In this document: positions 17,762 to 26,985 of the stretch, piece by piece
Layout: every line of letters starts with the position of its first letter
Position numbering within the stretch: position 1 is the stretch's first letter
Source: Roseimicrobium sp. ORNL1
Lineage (GTDB): Bacteria; Verrucomicrobiota; Verrucomicrobiia; Verrucomicrobiales; Verrucomicrobiaceae
Length of the DNA: 64,000 nucleotides
Direction: 5' to 3'
Assembly (NCBI RefSeq): GCF_011044495.1
Contig: NZ_CP049143.1
Location: forward strand, 6,758,001 to 6,822,000
Position numbers and translations under genes: made by a program
The notes under the pieces: generated by a model
Database searches by the model: none
Seen by the model: only the letters and a program-made list of their open reading frames with translations
What the model was told of the DNA's origin: nothing

Positions 17762-20377
17762 CTATTTCTTCTTCGTCTCGGCCTTCTTGTTCATCTCCGC
17801 CGAGGTCCACGCCTTCGTGCGACCGGGATACTGAGCGCGGATCTTCGCGACGTCATTCGGCGATACGGGACCAGCCGTGTGCTCCCACTCGCGGCGGATA
17901 TAGGTGAGCACGCTGGCGATGTCTTCATCCGAGAAATATGGCAGCGGGGGCATCTCAAGAGTCCACGTGCGGCCACTCACCTGGATGGGACCACTCAAAC
18001 CGTGGAGAATGATTCTCACCGGGCGGTCTGACGGACCGGTGACCCATTCGGAATCCACCAGCGGCGGGGCGAGGCCTTCCATGCCCAGGCCCGTGGGCTG
18101 GTGACAGGCGGCGCAAAGGCCGGCATAGATGGTCTTGCCCTTCTCAAAGCGTGCCTGCTGTTCCGCATTCAGCGGGACCACGACGGGCGGCGGCGGCACA
18201 CCGGGCTTGCCGGGCCACGCGAGCGAAGTATCCACAGTCGTGAGCAACTTCTTCACGGAACCAAGCTTTGCCTTTTCCTGCAAGGTCGCGAGCGCGGCAG
18301 GCTGCGCATCGAGGTACAGCAGCTTGCGCGGCTGTGCTTTCACCTTCTTGTCCACCGGGATGCCAGCCATACCATTGAGCATGGCGAGCTGACGCGCACC
18401 GTTCGGCTCCTGTGCGGCCACCACGTCCAGCAGCTTGGTCACGCGGGCATCACGACGCTCATTCATCACGCATGCCGAGAGCATCTGGAGCAGACCGCTG
18501 GTCACCAGCTTGTCCTCCTCCTTGCCCACCGGCTCGGCGAGCAGGGTCTCAAGATACTCCAGCTCACGGCCACGCACACCACAAGCGATGGCATCATTCA
18601 ACAGCGGGCTTCCACCCTTCTTCAGAATCCCCAGCACCGCTTTCTGCGCATCCGGTCCGGGCAGCGCACTGAGCTGAAGGGCAAGCTGCACCCGCACCTC
18701 GGCGCTCGAGTCTTCCGTCATCTTCAGGAGCTCAGGAAGCACGGCGAGGTTCGACAAGCTCACAGCGGCCGCGCGCACCTTGGGACTTTCATCCTTCAGC
18801 TTTGTGGTCAGGATTTCCGGTGTCACGGCCTTGAGCCCTTCCAGGGTCCACAGGGCCTGCACACGTGCCTGGGGCGTCGCGCCTTCGGTGGCGATCTTCT
18901 CAATTTCCTTCGCCACCCCCGCATCTCCACGCTCCACCAGCACACGCTGGGCAGTGTCACGCACGTGACCGTTGGCATGTGCCAGGAGAGGCACGATGGC
19001 GGCACTCTCCGCCGGCAGCTTCACCACCTTCGGCTCGGACTTCTCCGGCACTACGCGCCAGATGCGGCCCATGTTCACCGGCTGTTCCAGCTTCCGCGCC
19101 TTGATGTTCTCCACCAGGTAGTGCGTGAGGAAGTACTTGTGCTGGACGATGCCGCGATACATGTCCACGACGTAGAGTGCGCCATCTGGACCGTTGTACG
19201 CATTCACCGGGCGGAAGCGCTCATCCGTCGACGTGAGGAACTCCACACCGTTGTACGCATTCTTCGCCGTCACCACGCCGCCCTGCTCGCTGAGGGTCAA
19301 ACGCTTCACCAGATTGCCACAAGGCTCGGGGATGAAGGCATTGCCCGCATACGCCTTGCCGAAGAGATCGCCGCGATAGATGCACGGTCCGCAGGTGCCG
19401 GTGACAGTGGCGAGCTTTCCATCCGGAGTGAGCTGGCCGGGATTGTATCCGCGATTCACACCCGGCGTGGGAACACTGGGCCAGCACTTCTGATCCGCCA
19501 TCACGCGGAAGTTCAACGCCAGTCGATCGGTGAGATTCGGATTGCGCGCATACACGGAAGGAGGCAGCAGATCCGTGCGCAGCAGGTCGCTGTTGTAGTT
19601 GAAGTAGCGGCGACCCCAGTCATCCTGCGTGAGGCCCCACTGGCCGCCACTGCGCGTGGGTTCGTTGATGAATTGCCCCTTCGTGAAACGGAACCGCGTG
19701 CCATGTCCGGCGCTCCAGATCCAGTTGTCCAGGCACCAGGTGGGCGAATTCGCCATGTGCTCCGGCTGTCCCCCAGCGCTGCCGTAGGTGGTGGAGATCA
19801 CCTCGCTCTTGTCTGCCACACCGTCGCCATCGGTATCGCGATGCCATGTGAGGTTGGGCGGCTCGGCCACCACAGCGCCATCACCGAGAGCCATCACACC
19901 ACGAGGCATGAGCAGGTTGTCCAGGAACACCGTGGCCTTGTCCATCTTGCCATCGCCATCCACGTCTTCGAGGCGTTTGATGCGGCCGATCTTCTGGTCC
20001 TCTCCCTTGCCCTCCACATCATTCATGTAACCGCGCATCTCGACCACATAGAGCCGGCCCTGGTCATCCCAGCTCATCGCGACGGGAGTTTCAATCATCG
20101 GCTCAGAGGCGACGAGCTGGATCTTGAACCCCTTCTCCACCTTGAAGGTCTTCAGCGCCTCCTCAGGCGTGCGCGTTGGCGGTGGAGGCAGGTTGAACTT
20201 CAGCTCGACCTGCTCCGGACCGCGGTTCTTCGTGCGGTCAGACTTCTTCTCCGGTGCCGGAGCAGGAGCGGGAGTCGTGGATTGAGAAAAGAGAGCGGGC
20301 TGCGTAGCGAGGCAAAGCGAAGTGGCAATGGCGGCAGTGGCAGCGGCGCGGGTGATTCGAGCAGACTTCTTTAACAT
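17762..20377 (-). CDS. PVC-type membrane-bound dehydrogenase / HEAT-repeat / cytochrome c fusion
   Basis: This 871-residue protein starts at ATG 20375-20377 with a signal peptide (ends near LATQPALFSQ). An in-frame start at 20449 would add a leader ahead of the signal. The first 400 residues form a beta-propeller-like sugar dehydrogenase-type domain (TIGR02604-like: IQLVASEPMIETPVAMSWDDQGRLYVVEM; LYVVDMYRGIVQH). HEAT-like repeats follow at about 440-700, then a cytochrome c domain with CAACH (Cys755, Cys758, His759) and a downstream Met ligand candidate in MPPLPYFSDEDIASVLTYIR. It would oxidise a sugar-like compound outside the cytoplasm and pass electrons to its own heme. This three-part fusion is characteristic of Planctomycetes and Verrucomicrobia. 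Confidence 0.9.
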   Translation of the reverse strand: MLKKSARITRAAATAAIATSLCLATQPALFSQSTTPAPAPAPEKKSDRTKNRGPEQVELKFNLPPPPTRTPEEALKTFKVEKGFKIQLVASEPMIETPVAMSWDDQGRLYVVEMRGYMNDVEGKGEDQKIGRIKRLEDVDGDGKMDKATVFLDNLLMPRGVMALGDGAVVAEPPNLTWHRDTDGDGVADKSEVISTTYGSAGGQPEHMANSPTWCLDNWIWSAGHGTRFRFTKGQFINEPTRSGGQWGLTQDDWGRRYFNYNSDLLRTDLLPPSVYARNPNLTDRLALNFRVMADQKCWPSVPTPGVNRGYNPGQLTPDGKLATVTGTCGPCIYRGDLFGKAYAGNAFIPEPCGNLVKRLTLSEQGGVVTAKNAYNGVEFLTSTDERFRPVNAYNGPDGALYVVDMYRGIVQHKYFLTHYLVENIKARKLEQPVNMGRIWRVVPEKSEPKVVKLPAESAAIVPLLAHANGHVRDTAQRVLVERGDAGVAKEIEKIATEGATPQARVQALWTLEGLKAVTPEILTTKLKDESPKVRAAAVSLSNLAVLPELLKMTEDSSAEVRVQLALQLSALPGPDAQKAVLGILKKGGSPLLNDAIACGVRGRELEYLETLLAEPVGKEEDKLVTSGLLQMLSACVMNERRDARVTKLLDVVAAQEPNGARQLAMLNGMAGIPVDKKVKAQPRKLLYLDAQPAALATLQEKAKLGSVKKLLTTVDTSLAWPGKPGVPPPPVVVPLNAEQQARFEKGKTIYAGLCAACHQPTGLGMEGLAPPLVDSEWVTGPSDRPVRIILHGLSGPIQVSGRTWTLEMPPLPYFSDEDIASVLTYIRREWEHTAGPVSPNDVAKIRAQYPGRTKAWTSAEMNKKAETKKK

Positions 20378-20493
20378 GATGGAACAACAGGGCGGCCCGT
20401 GGGTGAGCGACCCGGTGGCAAGGGCCCAAGCGCCACCGGATTGACTCAAACGTGGAGGAAACAGCCGCCTTGCCGGAACCCTGCGCTTTCGCT

Positions 20494-21258
20494 TTACTTT
20501 CTTCCGCGAAAAACCGTCTCCACCACGTTGCGGATGTACTGTTCATCGCTCAGGCCGAAGACGACATCCTCGGGAAACTTCACCTTCTCCCGGAAATGCG
20601 CGGCGAGCTGCTCATACAGCTTGTGACGGGATTCTTCATTCAGGTCGTCCCGCCGCACCAGGGCATGAAGCGCGAGCTGGGCTTCCTCGGGAGTCACCTT
20701 CTGCCTCAGGCGTGCTTCGATGTGCGGGCATTCGCGGAAGGAGTTGAACTTCCCCGCCAGCACAGAGGCCACGTCTGGCGGTTGGGTCTTCACCGTGCGC
20801 ACCACCACCGTGCCCGCCGCCAGATCTCCCAAACGCTGCGCGCGGGCACTGAAGAGGGACACCATGCCGCCCAGCGCGTAGAAGGCCGGAAGCACGTCCA
20901 CGAATCGCAACAGATTGCGGATGACCACCTGGGAAGGGCGCAGCTTCAGCCCCTGCTCATCCACCACCCGCAGACCCATCAGTTTTTTCCCCACCGTCTG
21001 CCCGCGCCAGAGGAGCTCCATGACCATGCGCATCCCTTCCAGGTAGGCAAATTGCAGCATGATCGCCATTCCGGCGCCAAGACCCTGCAGAAAAAACATG
21101 AAGGGCGAGAGGAGGAGCGCCGTCACATTCCACAACGCAAAAAACAACGCCAGATCGATGAAGTACGCAAGGCTGCGAGTCACCGGCCCTGCGAGTGGCA
21201 GGGAGAAGGTCACACCCTCAGGTGTGGAGATGTTCAGTGTCGCAGAACGGGAGGACAT
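20494..21258 (-). CDS. RDD family membrane protein
   Basis: This 254-residue protein carries an RDD domain: the Arg-Asp signature in VTRSLAYFIDLALFF, a central pair of membrane helices, and the conserved GQTVGKKLMGLRVVDEQG turn, followed by NLLRFVDVLPAFYALGG. A soluble C-terminal tail of about 90 residues (residues 165-254) is predicted to be helical. It is the last gene of the MoxR/DUF58/SpoIIM run and begins 23 bases after the SpoIIM stop. RDD proteins are membrane proteins of uncertain role, some linked to ion or sodium export. Confidence 0.9.
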   Translation of the reverse strand: MSSRSATLNISTPEGVTFSLPLAGPVTRSLAYFIDLALFFALWNVTALLLSPFMFFLQGLGAGMAIMLQFAYLEGMRMVMELLWRGQTVGKKLMGLRVVDEQGLKLRPSQVVIRNLLRFVDVLPAFYALGGMVSLFSARAQRLGDLAAGTVVVRTVKTQPPDVASVLAGKFNSFRECPHIEARLRQKVTPEEAQLALHALVRRDDLNEESRHKLYEQLAAHFREKVKFPEDVVFGLSDEQYIRNVVETVFRGRK

Positions 21259-21281
21259 GCGTGGGAGATGAGAGAAGACCT

Positions 21282-22319
21282 TCAGGACGCGGACTCATCC
21301 TTGCCGTCCTTGGACTTCCCGGAGAAGAAAAGGAACCATGCGAGCGCCACCAGCTGCGCCGAGCCAAAAAGAATCTTCACCCAATAGGGCAGAATCGGTT
21401 CGTGATACTGCGAGAAAAAGGCCTCGATGATGCCCGCCCACACGAGGATGAGCGCCGCACCTCCGGCAATGGTGGCGAGATCCGGCGTGACCTTGCGGAA
21501 CCGGGTGCGCAGGCTGTCCGGCGTGCCCCAGCCAATGAGCGCCCGGCCGAGGACGAGCCCCGCCTGCCCGCCCAGAAGGATCGCGGGAATCTCCACCGAG
21601 CCGTGCGGCAACAGCCAGCCCAGGAGGAAGACCGTCTGCCCATCGGCGATGTAGTCAAAAGCCACCGCTCCCAGGATCACGCCGTTGTAGAAAAGGATGA
21701 TCAGGGTGCCAATGCCCCAGGTCATCCCGAGTGCCATGGCGCGAAACGTCACGCTGATGTTGTTCCGCATGAGAGACGCGGAGAACACAGTCTTGCTACC
21801 CTCCATGTCATCACGATTTTCAGAGTGGGCCCTGGACTGCTGACGCTCCTCCCGCGCCACACGCTCACTGGGAGTCTGGTTCACCAGGTGCGGGAAGGGA
21901 TAGATTGCCTCGCGTCCCTCCACCCCCTTGCTGATCAAGATGGCCCCCAGCAGAGCGCCGACGATGGTAAGCGCCAGGGAAATCCAGAAGCCCCAAATCT
22001 GCCGGCGAAACGCCTGGGGAAATGTCCGTACCAGCCAGCGCCAGGGACGGAAGTTGCGCCGGTCCCGGGTGGCGCTGTGGATCTCCGAATAACCGGAGCC
22101 CACCAGATTTTCGAGATACGCCTTCAGTTCCGGCTCTGCGGAGCTGCCCTGCAGGCGGGCAAGGTCCGAGGACGTGCGCTGAAAAAGTGCCAGCACATGC
22201 CGGGCATACTTCAGATCCGAGAGGTCGGCGAGGCGTTCGCGAATCCGATCCAGTTCGCGTTCGAGCTCCTTCCAGTGAGGACGCTCGCGTTCGATGAAGG
22301 TTTTGAGATCGGCAATCAT
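21282..22319 (-). CDS. SpoIIM / stage II sporulation protein M family membrane protein
   Basis: This 345-residue protein has a cytoplasmic helical N-terminus (about 1-110) and then five or six membrane helices. The SpoIIM hallmark is FYNGVILGAVAFDYIADGQTVFLLGWLLPHGSVEIPAILLGGQAGLVLG: the HG-x-x-E motif is conserved. The family is named for a Bacillus peptidoglycan-engulfment protein, but here it belongs to the widespread MoxR-associated type in non-sporulating bacteria. It lies between DUF58 and RDD genes with short gaps, so the set is almost certainly co-transcribed. Confidence 0.9.
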   Translation of the reverse strand: MIADLKTFIERERPHWKELERELDRIRERLADLSDLKYARHVLALFQRTSSDLARLQGSSAEPELKAYLENLVGSGYSEIHSATRDRRNFRPWRWLVRTFPQAFRRQIWGFWISLALTIVGALLGAILISKGVEGREAIYPFPHLVNQTPSERVAREERQQSRAHSENRDDMEGSKTVFSASLMRNNISVTFRAMALGMTWGIGTLIILFYNGVILGAVAFDYIADGQTVFLLGWLLPHGSVEIPAILLGGQAGLVLGRALIGWGTPDSLRTRFRKVTPDLATIAGGAALILVWAGIIEAFFSQYHEPILPYWVKILFGSAQLVALAWFLFFSGKSKDGKDESAS

Positions 22320-22341
22320 GGTCGTGGTGCTTGAGGGCTCA

Positions 22342-23700
22342 TCACAGCAACTGCCGCTTTTTCACTTTGAGATATTCGCTCACCACATCCGCCACCAGAT
22401 TTTCCTGGAGGGAGGAAGTGAGGTGCACGCCGCGCTGCTTCAGCACGCGGGTGGTGTCCTGAAGGTCGTTCCAGAGAATCTGGCCTGCCAGCTTTCCATA
22501 GAGCGCTTCGTCATCCGTTGCAGTATCTCCACGGGTGAACATAGGCTGGATCTCCCGCTGACCCAGCATGTGCGTGAGCACGACGTGCTTGCGCGCGACG
22601 AACTCCACACCCTCCACAAACTGCTCCGCCAGCCATGGCTCACCCAAGTCCGTGAGAAACAGAAGAAGCGAGCGATGCCGCAGGCGATTGCCGATGTGGA
22701 TGAAGGCATCCTCATAGTCCGGGCTCACCACCCGAGGCTCCAGTGTGTAGAGCACATCACGAATGACATCGTAGTGGCCACGCCCTCCACCAGCAGGGAT
22801 GATGCGATGCACCGTGTCGGAAAAAATAATGAGGCCAAACTTGTCCGTCTGCTGCTCGGCTGCGAGGGCGAGCACCAGGGCAGCCTGGATGAAGCGTTCC
22901 AATTGCGTCTTCGCGATGATGCCAGCCTCAGCATCCTTCCCCGGCACATCGAGTGCACGCGCGCTGCGGCGTGAGGCATCAATAGCCACATACAGTTGCT
23001 GCGTGCGCTCGAGCTGAAACATCTTGGTGATGGGCGAGCGATGCTTCGCCGTGCCACGCCAGAAGATGTCGTCATAGCTGTCGCCGGGCACATAGGCGCG
23101 CAATTGTTCAAACTCACGCCCCTTGCCAATCTGCCGCACGTTGTGCACGCCAATCGCTCCTTTGCGGAAGAACAGCGGCGCCAGCACATTGCGCTCGCGA
23201 CTCAGATCCGGATACACACGGATCTCCGCGTTCACCTTCACCGTGCGACGCCCGTTCCAGAAGCCGAATCGTGACGTGCCCTCCAGGTAGCACGTGGAGA
23301 TGATCAACCTGCCACGCTCCACGGCACGCACCTTCCATTTCGCCAGATTGCGTTCCGTGTTCGGCTTGAGCGTAAGTTCAAGAATTTGCTTCTCACACTC
23401 CAATTCTTTCGGGAAAGGCAGGCCAAGGCGAAGCACCCGGCAGAGCTGGCCTGGATTTTCCACCACCGCTTCGATTTCAAACTCACGGGCCTTCGAGGTG
23501 CGCGTCATCTCCGGCAACGCCACGCGAATCGCCCGGATGGATGCCAGCGCGCTGGGCGCATCCAGCGCCAGCGCCAGCAGCATCAACACCGCCGCGACCA
23601 CAATGGCCGAGCCAGGAATATCCTGCATGCCCAGCAGCGTGAAGAGCGGGATGCCCACCAGCGCGAGGAAAAGCAGGAGTCTGTTGGAAGGGACGATCAC
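22342..23700 (-). CDS. DUF58 domain protein (MoxR-associated, VWA-like)
   Basis: This 452-residue protein has two N-terminal membrane helices (about 8-45), a beta-rich region, and the DUF58 signature REFEQLRAYVPGDSYDDIFWRGTAKH near residue 210. It is followed by a von Willebrand-A-like fold that begins LYVAIDASRRS (a degenerate MIDAS motif). The start is GTG at 23698-23700, overlapping the TGA of the upstream gene (GTGA), so translation is coupled. DUF58 proteins work with MoxR AAA ATPases in assembling or activating envelope complexes. Confidence 0.9.
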   Translation of the reverse strand: MIVPSNRLLLFLALVGIPLFTLLGMQDIPGSAIVVAAVLMLLALALDAPSALASIRAIRVALPEMTRTSKAREFEIEAVVENPGQLCRVLRLGLPFPKELECEKQILELTLKPNTERNLAKWKVRAVERGRLIISTCYLEGTSRFGFWNGRRTVKVNAEIRVYPDLSRERNVLAPLFFRKGAIGVHNVRQIGKGREFEQLRAYVPGDSYDDIFWRGTAKHRSPITKMFQLERTQQLYVAIDASRRSARALDVPGKDAEAGIIAKTQLERFIQAALVLALAAEQQTDKFGLIIFSDTVHRIIPAGGGRGHYDVIRDVLYTLEPRVVSPDYEDAFIHIGNRLRHRSLLLFLTDLGEPWLAEQFVEGVEFVARKHVVLTHMLGQREIQPMFTRGDTATDDEALYGKLAGQILWNDLQDTTRVLKQRGVHLTSSLQENLVADVVSEYLKVKKRQLL

Positions 23701-24605
23701 GACTGCCGCCCTCCGGCTGCCGCCTCCTGTTGATATTTGCGATAAAGATCCTCAACGGTATCCAGCGTGTCCGAAGAGAATCTCACAAGGTCGAGACGCT
23801 CGCCCTTCTCGAAGCGCTTCAGGATCATGTCCTCCGGGAAAATAAGGATTCCAGAGTCCCCCAAGGCAAGCGCACGGGAGGTGCCGTAGTCGTCCGTGAG
23901 ACCAATCCATGAGAATGAAGACACCTCATTTCTCATCACTTCGCCGAATACCAGTCCCACTTGCGATGCCAAGTCCGCATCGCCAGCCTCAAGCGCTCGG
24001 TCCAAGTGGCCTTGCAGTGTCGCCAGGGAATTGTCACTCACTTCCCCGCGAAGCAAACTCTGCACCGCGCCCTCGATCTTCTCGCTCTCGCACACGAGCA
24101 GTTCGCAATAATACTGTTCCTCCTCATCACGCTGCACGAGAGATTGGATCATCTCACTGAGGTCAGCGTGCACTTGCAGGAATGCCGAAGAGGATTCTTC
24201 CGCCTTCGCTACCGTGATGGAAAAGATGCAGATGCTGTTGCCGATCCCCACCTCGTGGAAGTGCAGGATGTCCTCCCCACTCATGTCCGGCTCTTTATAG
24301 CTGTAGAGTGCCTTCTTTCCCTTTGCTCTCTGCTGAACTCGTTTCTCGCCAGCCTTTTCAATGATCCGCCAGTATCCAACCTCCGTTTCGCCCTTGTCCT
24401 TGGGAACAATTGTCAAAACAGAGACCCGAATCGGAAAGTCCGCATGATCGGGATCCCAGATCACGGTCGTGTCATCGGATTCGCGATCCGCGAAGTAACG
24501 GTCCTCGCTGGTGATGCGCTTGTTCCCGTCTCCGATGGCAAAGTGTTTCATACTGAGGTTGTCTTGAATCTGATTCCCCTGTGAACGGTGATCCACTCCA
24601 CTCAC
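23697..24605 (-). CDS. DUF3806-like cytoplasmic protein inserted in the MoxR operon
   Basis: The chosen start is the GTG at 24603-24605, which overlaps the MoxR stop (GTGA); ATG 24551 is an alternative, giving 284 residues. The N-terminal 120 residues are beta-rich and contain VSVLTIVPKDKGETEVGYWRIIEK. The C-terminal 130 residues (ASQVGLVFGEVMRNEVSSFSWIGLTDDYGTSRALAL...) resemble DUF3806, thought to be a small alpha/beta domain of unknown function. No signal peptide or membrane helix is present. DUF58 and MoxR are normally direct neighbours; this gene sits between them and is tightly coupled on both sides, which is unusual. The family call is from memory of the pattern and is uncertain. Confidence 0.6.
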   Translation of the reverse strand: MSGVDHRSQGNQIQDNLSMKHFAIGDGNKRITSEDRYFADRESDDTTVIWDPDHADFPIRVSVLTIVPKDKGETEVGYWRIIEKAGEKRVQQRAKGKKALYSYKEPDMSGEDILHFHEVGIGNSICIFSITVAKAEESSSAFLQVHADLSEMIQSLVQRDEEEQYYCELLVCESEKIEGAVQSLLRGEVSDNSLATLQGHLDRALEAGDADLASQVGLVFGEVMRNEVSSFSWIGLTDDYGTSRALALGDSGILIFPEDMILKRFEKGERLDLVRFSSDTLDTVEDLYRKYQQEAAAGGRQS

Positions 24606-25567
24606 CTCGGCACCGCCACCGCCTCCAGCACGCGGTGGATGAGCTCGGTCACGGTTAGGCCTTCGATTTCAAACTCAGGACGCAGCACGAGGCGGTGGCC
24701 CAGGACAGGCTCCGCAAGGGCGCGCACATCATCAGGCGTGATGAAGTCACGCATGTCGAGTGCAGCGCGCGCACGGCTGGCAAGGATGAGTGCCTGCGTG
24801 GCACGCGGACCAGCACCCACCAGCATGGCCTCATGCTCACGCGTGGCACGCACGAGATCCACGATGTAGGCCAGGAGTTCCTCACGAACTGTCACCAGTT
24901 GCAAGGCGGCGCGCAGTTGAATCACCCGATCCGCCGTGAGCACCTGGCGCACCGCGCCGCTCTCGAGCACGGCTTCCGGCGACTCCTCGCCCAGCATGCG
25001 GCCGGCAAGGTTGAGTTCCTCGTCGCGGTTGGGATAGCCCACGTTCACCTTGAACATGAAGCGATCCTTCTGAGCTTCGGGTAGCGGATAGGTGCCTTCA
25101 TACTCCACCGGGTTCTGCGTGGCGAAGACCGTGAAGCTCGGTGGCAGGGCGTGCGTCTCGTTGTCGATGGTCACCAGGCGTTCCTGCATGGCTTGCAGTA
25201 GCGCGGACTGCGTTTTCGCGGGAGCACGGTTGATTTCATCCGCGAGGAGGAAGCTGGTGAATACCGGTCCTTTCACCAGCACGAAGTTGCTCTCCTTCAG
25301 GTTGAAGACACTCGTGCCCGTGATATCCGCCGGCATCAGGTCCGGCGTGAACTGAATACGCGCAAAGTCTCCACCCAGCACCTTCGCCAGCGTACGCACG
25401 AGCAGCGTCTTGCCCACGCCCGGCACCCCTTCGATGAGCACATGCTGTCCCGTGAAGATGGCGATGAGCGCGTGCTCAATCACGTTCTGCTGGCCGATGA
25501 TGACCTTGGCAATTTCCGCCCGGGCTTCCGCCAGCGCGAGTTTCAGTTGTTCCAGGGATTCAGTCAT
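24602..25567 (-). CDS. MoxR family AAA+ ATPase
   Basis: This 321-residue AAA+ protein contains Walker A (GVPGVGKT), Walker B ([23 protein letters not shown]), a sensor 1 Asn in [22 protein letters not shown], and the C-terminal lid with [31 protein letters not shown]. MoxR ATPases are thought to act as chaperones that activate or load partners carrying VWA-like domains, here DUF58. The start at 25565-25567 overlaps the stop of the upstream DUF4350 gene (ATGA). Confidence 0.95.
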   Translation of the reverse strand: MTESLEQLKLALAEARAEIAKVIIGQQNVIEHALIAIFTGQHVLIEGVPGVGKTLLVRTLAKVLGGDFARIQFTPDLMPADITGTSVFNLKESNFVLVKGPVFTSFLLADEINRAPAKTQSALLQAMQERLVTIDNETHALPPSFTVFATQNPVEYEGTYPLPEAQKDRFMFKVNVGYPNRDEELNLAGRMLGEESPEAVLESGAVRQVLTADRVIQLRAALQLVTVREELLAYIVDLVRATREHEAMLVGAGPRATQALILASRARAALDMRDFITPDDVRALAEPVLGHRLVLRPEFEIEGLTVTELIHRVLEAVAVPR

Positions 25568-26985
25568 GAGAGGGGACGGGAGCTGTGTTCAGGTTGGGAA
25601 GGGGTCGGTGCTTGAGCCTGGGCTTTCGGCGCGGGCGTGAGAGGCTGGTTGGCGCGAGGGTGGAGCATGTCGCACATCACGCGGTAGAGGGAGCTGAGCG
25701 CGCCACGCTTCACGGAAGTGGCTTCCAGCACGGGAAGGTGCTGGCGCGCCTGGTCAATGCGGGCCTGCATGGCAGGAGAACGGTGGCGGGAACCGTGCTC
25801 CCACGCGTCCAGCCCCCGGCGAAGCACCTGCGCCTGGGGAATGCCGCGGCGCAGCAGGCTCACCAGACCCGCCGTGGCGCCGCGACCTGCCACGGTCTTG
25901 CTGGGCGCATCATCATCACGCGCGGGCACCAGGCTCATGCTGCTCTTCCACACGAAGAGGGCAAACAACAGCAAACCACCGAGGAACAGTCCGTGCAAAC
26001 GATGCCGCTTCGCGAGCGCCATGATGCCGGGCTGCTCCAACGTGCCGAGGTGCGTTTCATCAAAGATCACCGTCCCGGATGGTCCGATGAGCCAGGAGAG
26101 GAACTTGGTGGCGGCGCCATGGTACAGCGCCTCATTGCTCAGGAAGTAGGAATCCGTGGCGAGCACGATGCTGCCACCTGCATCCGTATCACGCGAGGCC
26201 AGCACCACATCGTCTCCCACCAGGGCCAGCGGCTTCCATTTGCTCGTCGCCTCATCGGTGAATGAAATGGACGTCCGCGTGTGCCAGCCGGGCAGCCCCT
26301 CCTCCACACCCATGCCCATCGGCGTGGTCAGCTGCAACGCCCCTCCCGAAGTCATCACGAAGTTCTGCTGTTTCACCTTCACGCCAAGCAACCGCCTCAG
26401 CGACTGGGGAGGCAGCATCGGGTCGTCCTTGTCCTTCGCTCGCCGTTCCCGGATGACGAGATCCTCATCATCCTCGTCGTCGTCCTTCCCCTTCTCCTTC
26501 TTTTTCTTTTCGTCAGCGAGGGGTGGCTTGCCCAGTCTTTTTCTGCGCTCGTCCCGGCGCCGTTCAGCATTTTCATCACGGCGCTTGTCTGCAGCCTCCA
26601 GCACCGTGTTCCAGTCCGTCTTCTGCCCGTGGAGCGCAATCACCACGCGGCCACCTTCATTGGCAAAGCGCAGCACGGATTCGCCATCGAGCTGCTCACC
26701 ACTGGCAAACATGTCGGGAGTCACCATGACGAACAGCAAGGTCTTGTCGCGGGATCCCTTGAGCCGGGTCAGGTCGCGGTAGTTCCGCTCCGCGCGCACG
26801 CCGGGAATACGGTTCAGCGCGTCATGCAGCGCCTTGGTGCCCATGGGATCCGCACGAAGGGACGACCCATGCGCATAGACATCCCCGCTGGCGAAGCGTT
26901 TGCCCAGCAGCGTATTGAAGGCCCAGGCTGCGAGCAGCACCAGGCCAATCAGGATCGCGAGTGCGGTGGCGGGACTACGTCGCAT
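25564..26985 (-). CDS. DUF4350 domain membrane protein
   Basis: This 473-residue protein has one membrane helix at the N-terminus (about 8-26) and a DUF4350 region at about 40-130 (SSLRADPMGTKALHDALNRIPGVRAERNYRDLTRLKG; VVIALHGQK). The DUF4350 fold is related to a glutamine-amidotransferase-like core. A highly charged Lys/Arg/Asp/Glu stretch lies at about 140-190. A second helix is near residue 325-345. The C-terminal 100 residues contain helices and a Pro-rich tail (APKAQAQAPTPSQPEHSSRP). It is the upstream neighbour of MoxR, as in related clusters. Confidence 0.85.
   Translation of the reverse strand: MRRSPATALAILIGLVLLAAWAFNTLLGKRFASGDVYAHGSSLRADPMGTKALHDALNRIPGVRAERNYRDLTRLKGSRDKTLLFVMVTPDMFASGEQLDGESVLRFANEGGRVVIALHGQKTDWNTVLEAADKRRDENAERRRDERRKRLGKPPLADEKKKKEKGKDDDEDDEDLVIRERRAKDKDDPMLPPQSLRRLLGVKVKQQNFVMTSGGALQLTTPMGMGVEEGLPGWHTRTSISFTDEATSKWKPLALVGDDVVLASRDTDAGGSIVLATDSYFLSNEALYHGAATKFLSWLIGPSGTVIFDETHLGTLEQPGIMALAKRHRLHGLFLGGLLLFALFVWKSSMSLVPARDDDAPSKTVAGRGATAGLVSLLRRGIPQAQVLRRGLDAWEHGSRHRSPAMQARIDQARQHLPVLEATSVKRGALSSLYRVMCDMLHPRANQPLTPAPKAQAQAPTPSQPEHSSRPLS

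Noticed and set aside
18101-20374. A 757-codon open frame on the plus strand
   Set aside because: It is the antisense of the dehydrogenase-cytochrome gene. Its translation is His/Arg-rich with no family motif, while the minus frame has clear domains and CxxCH.
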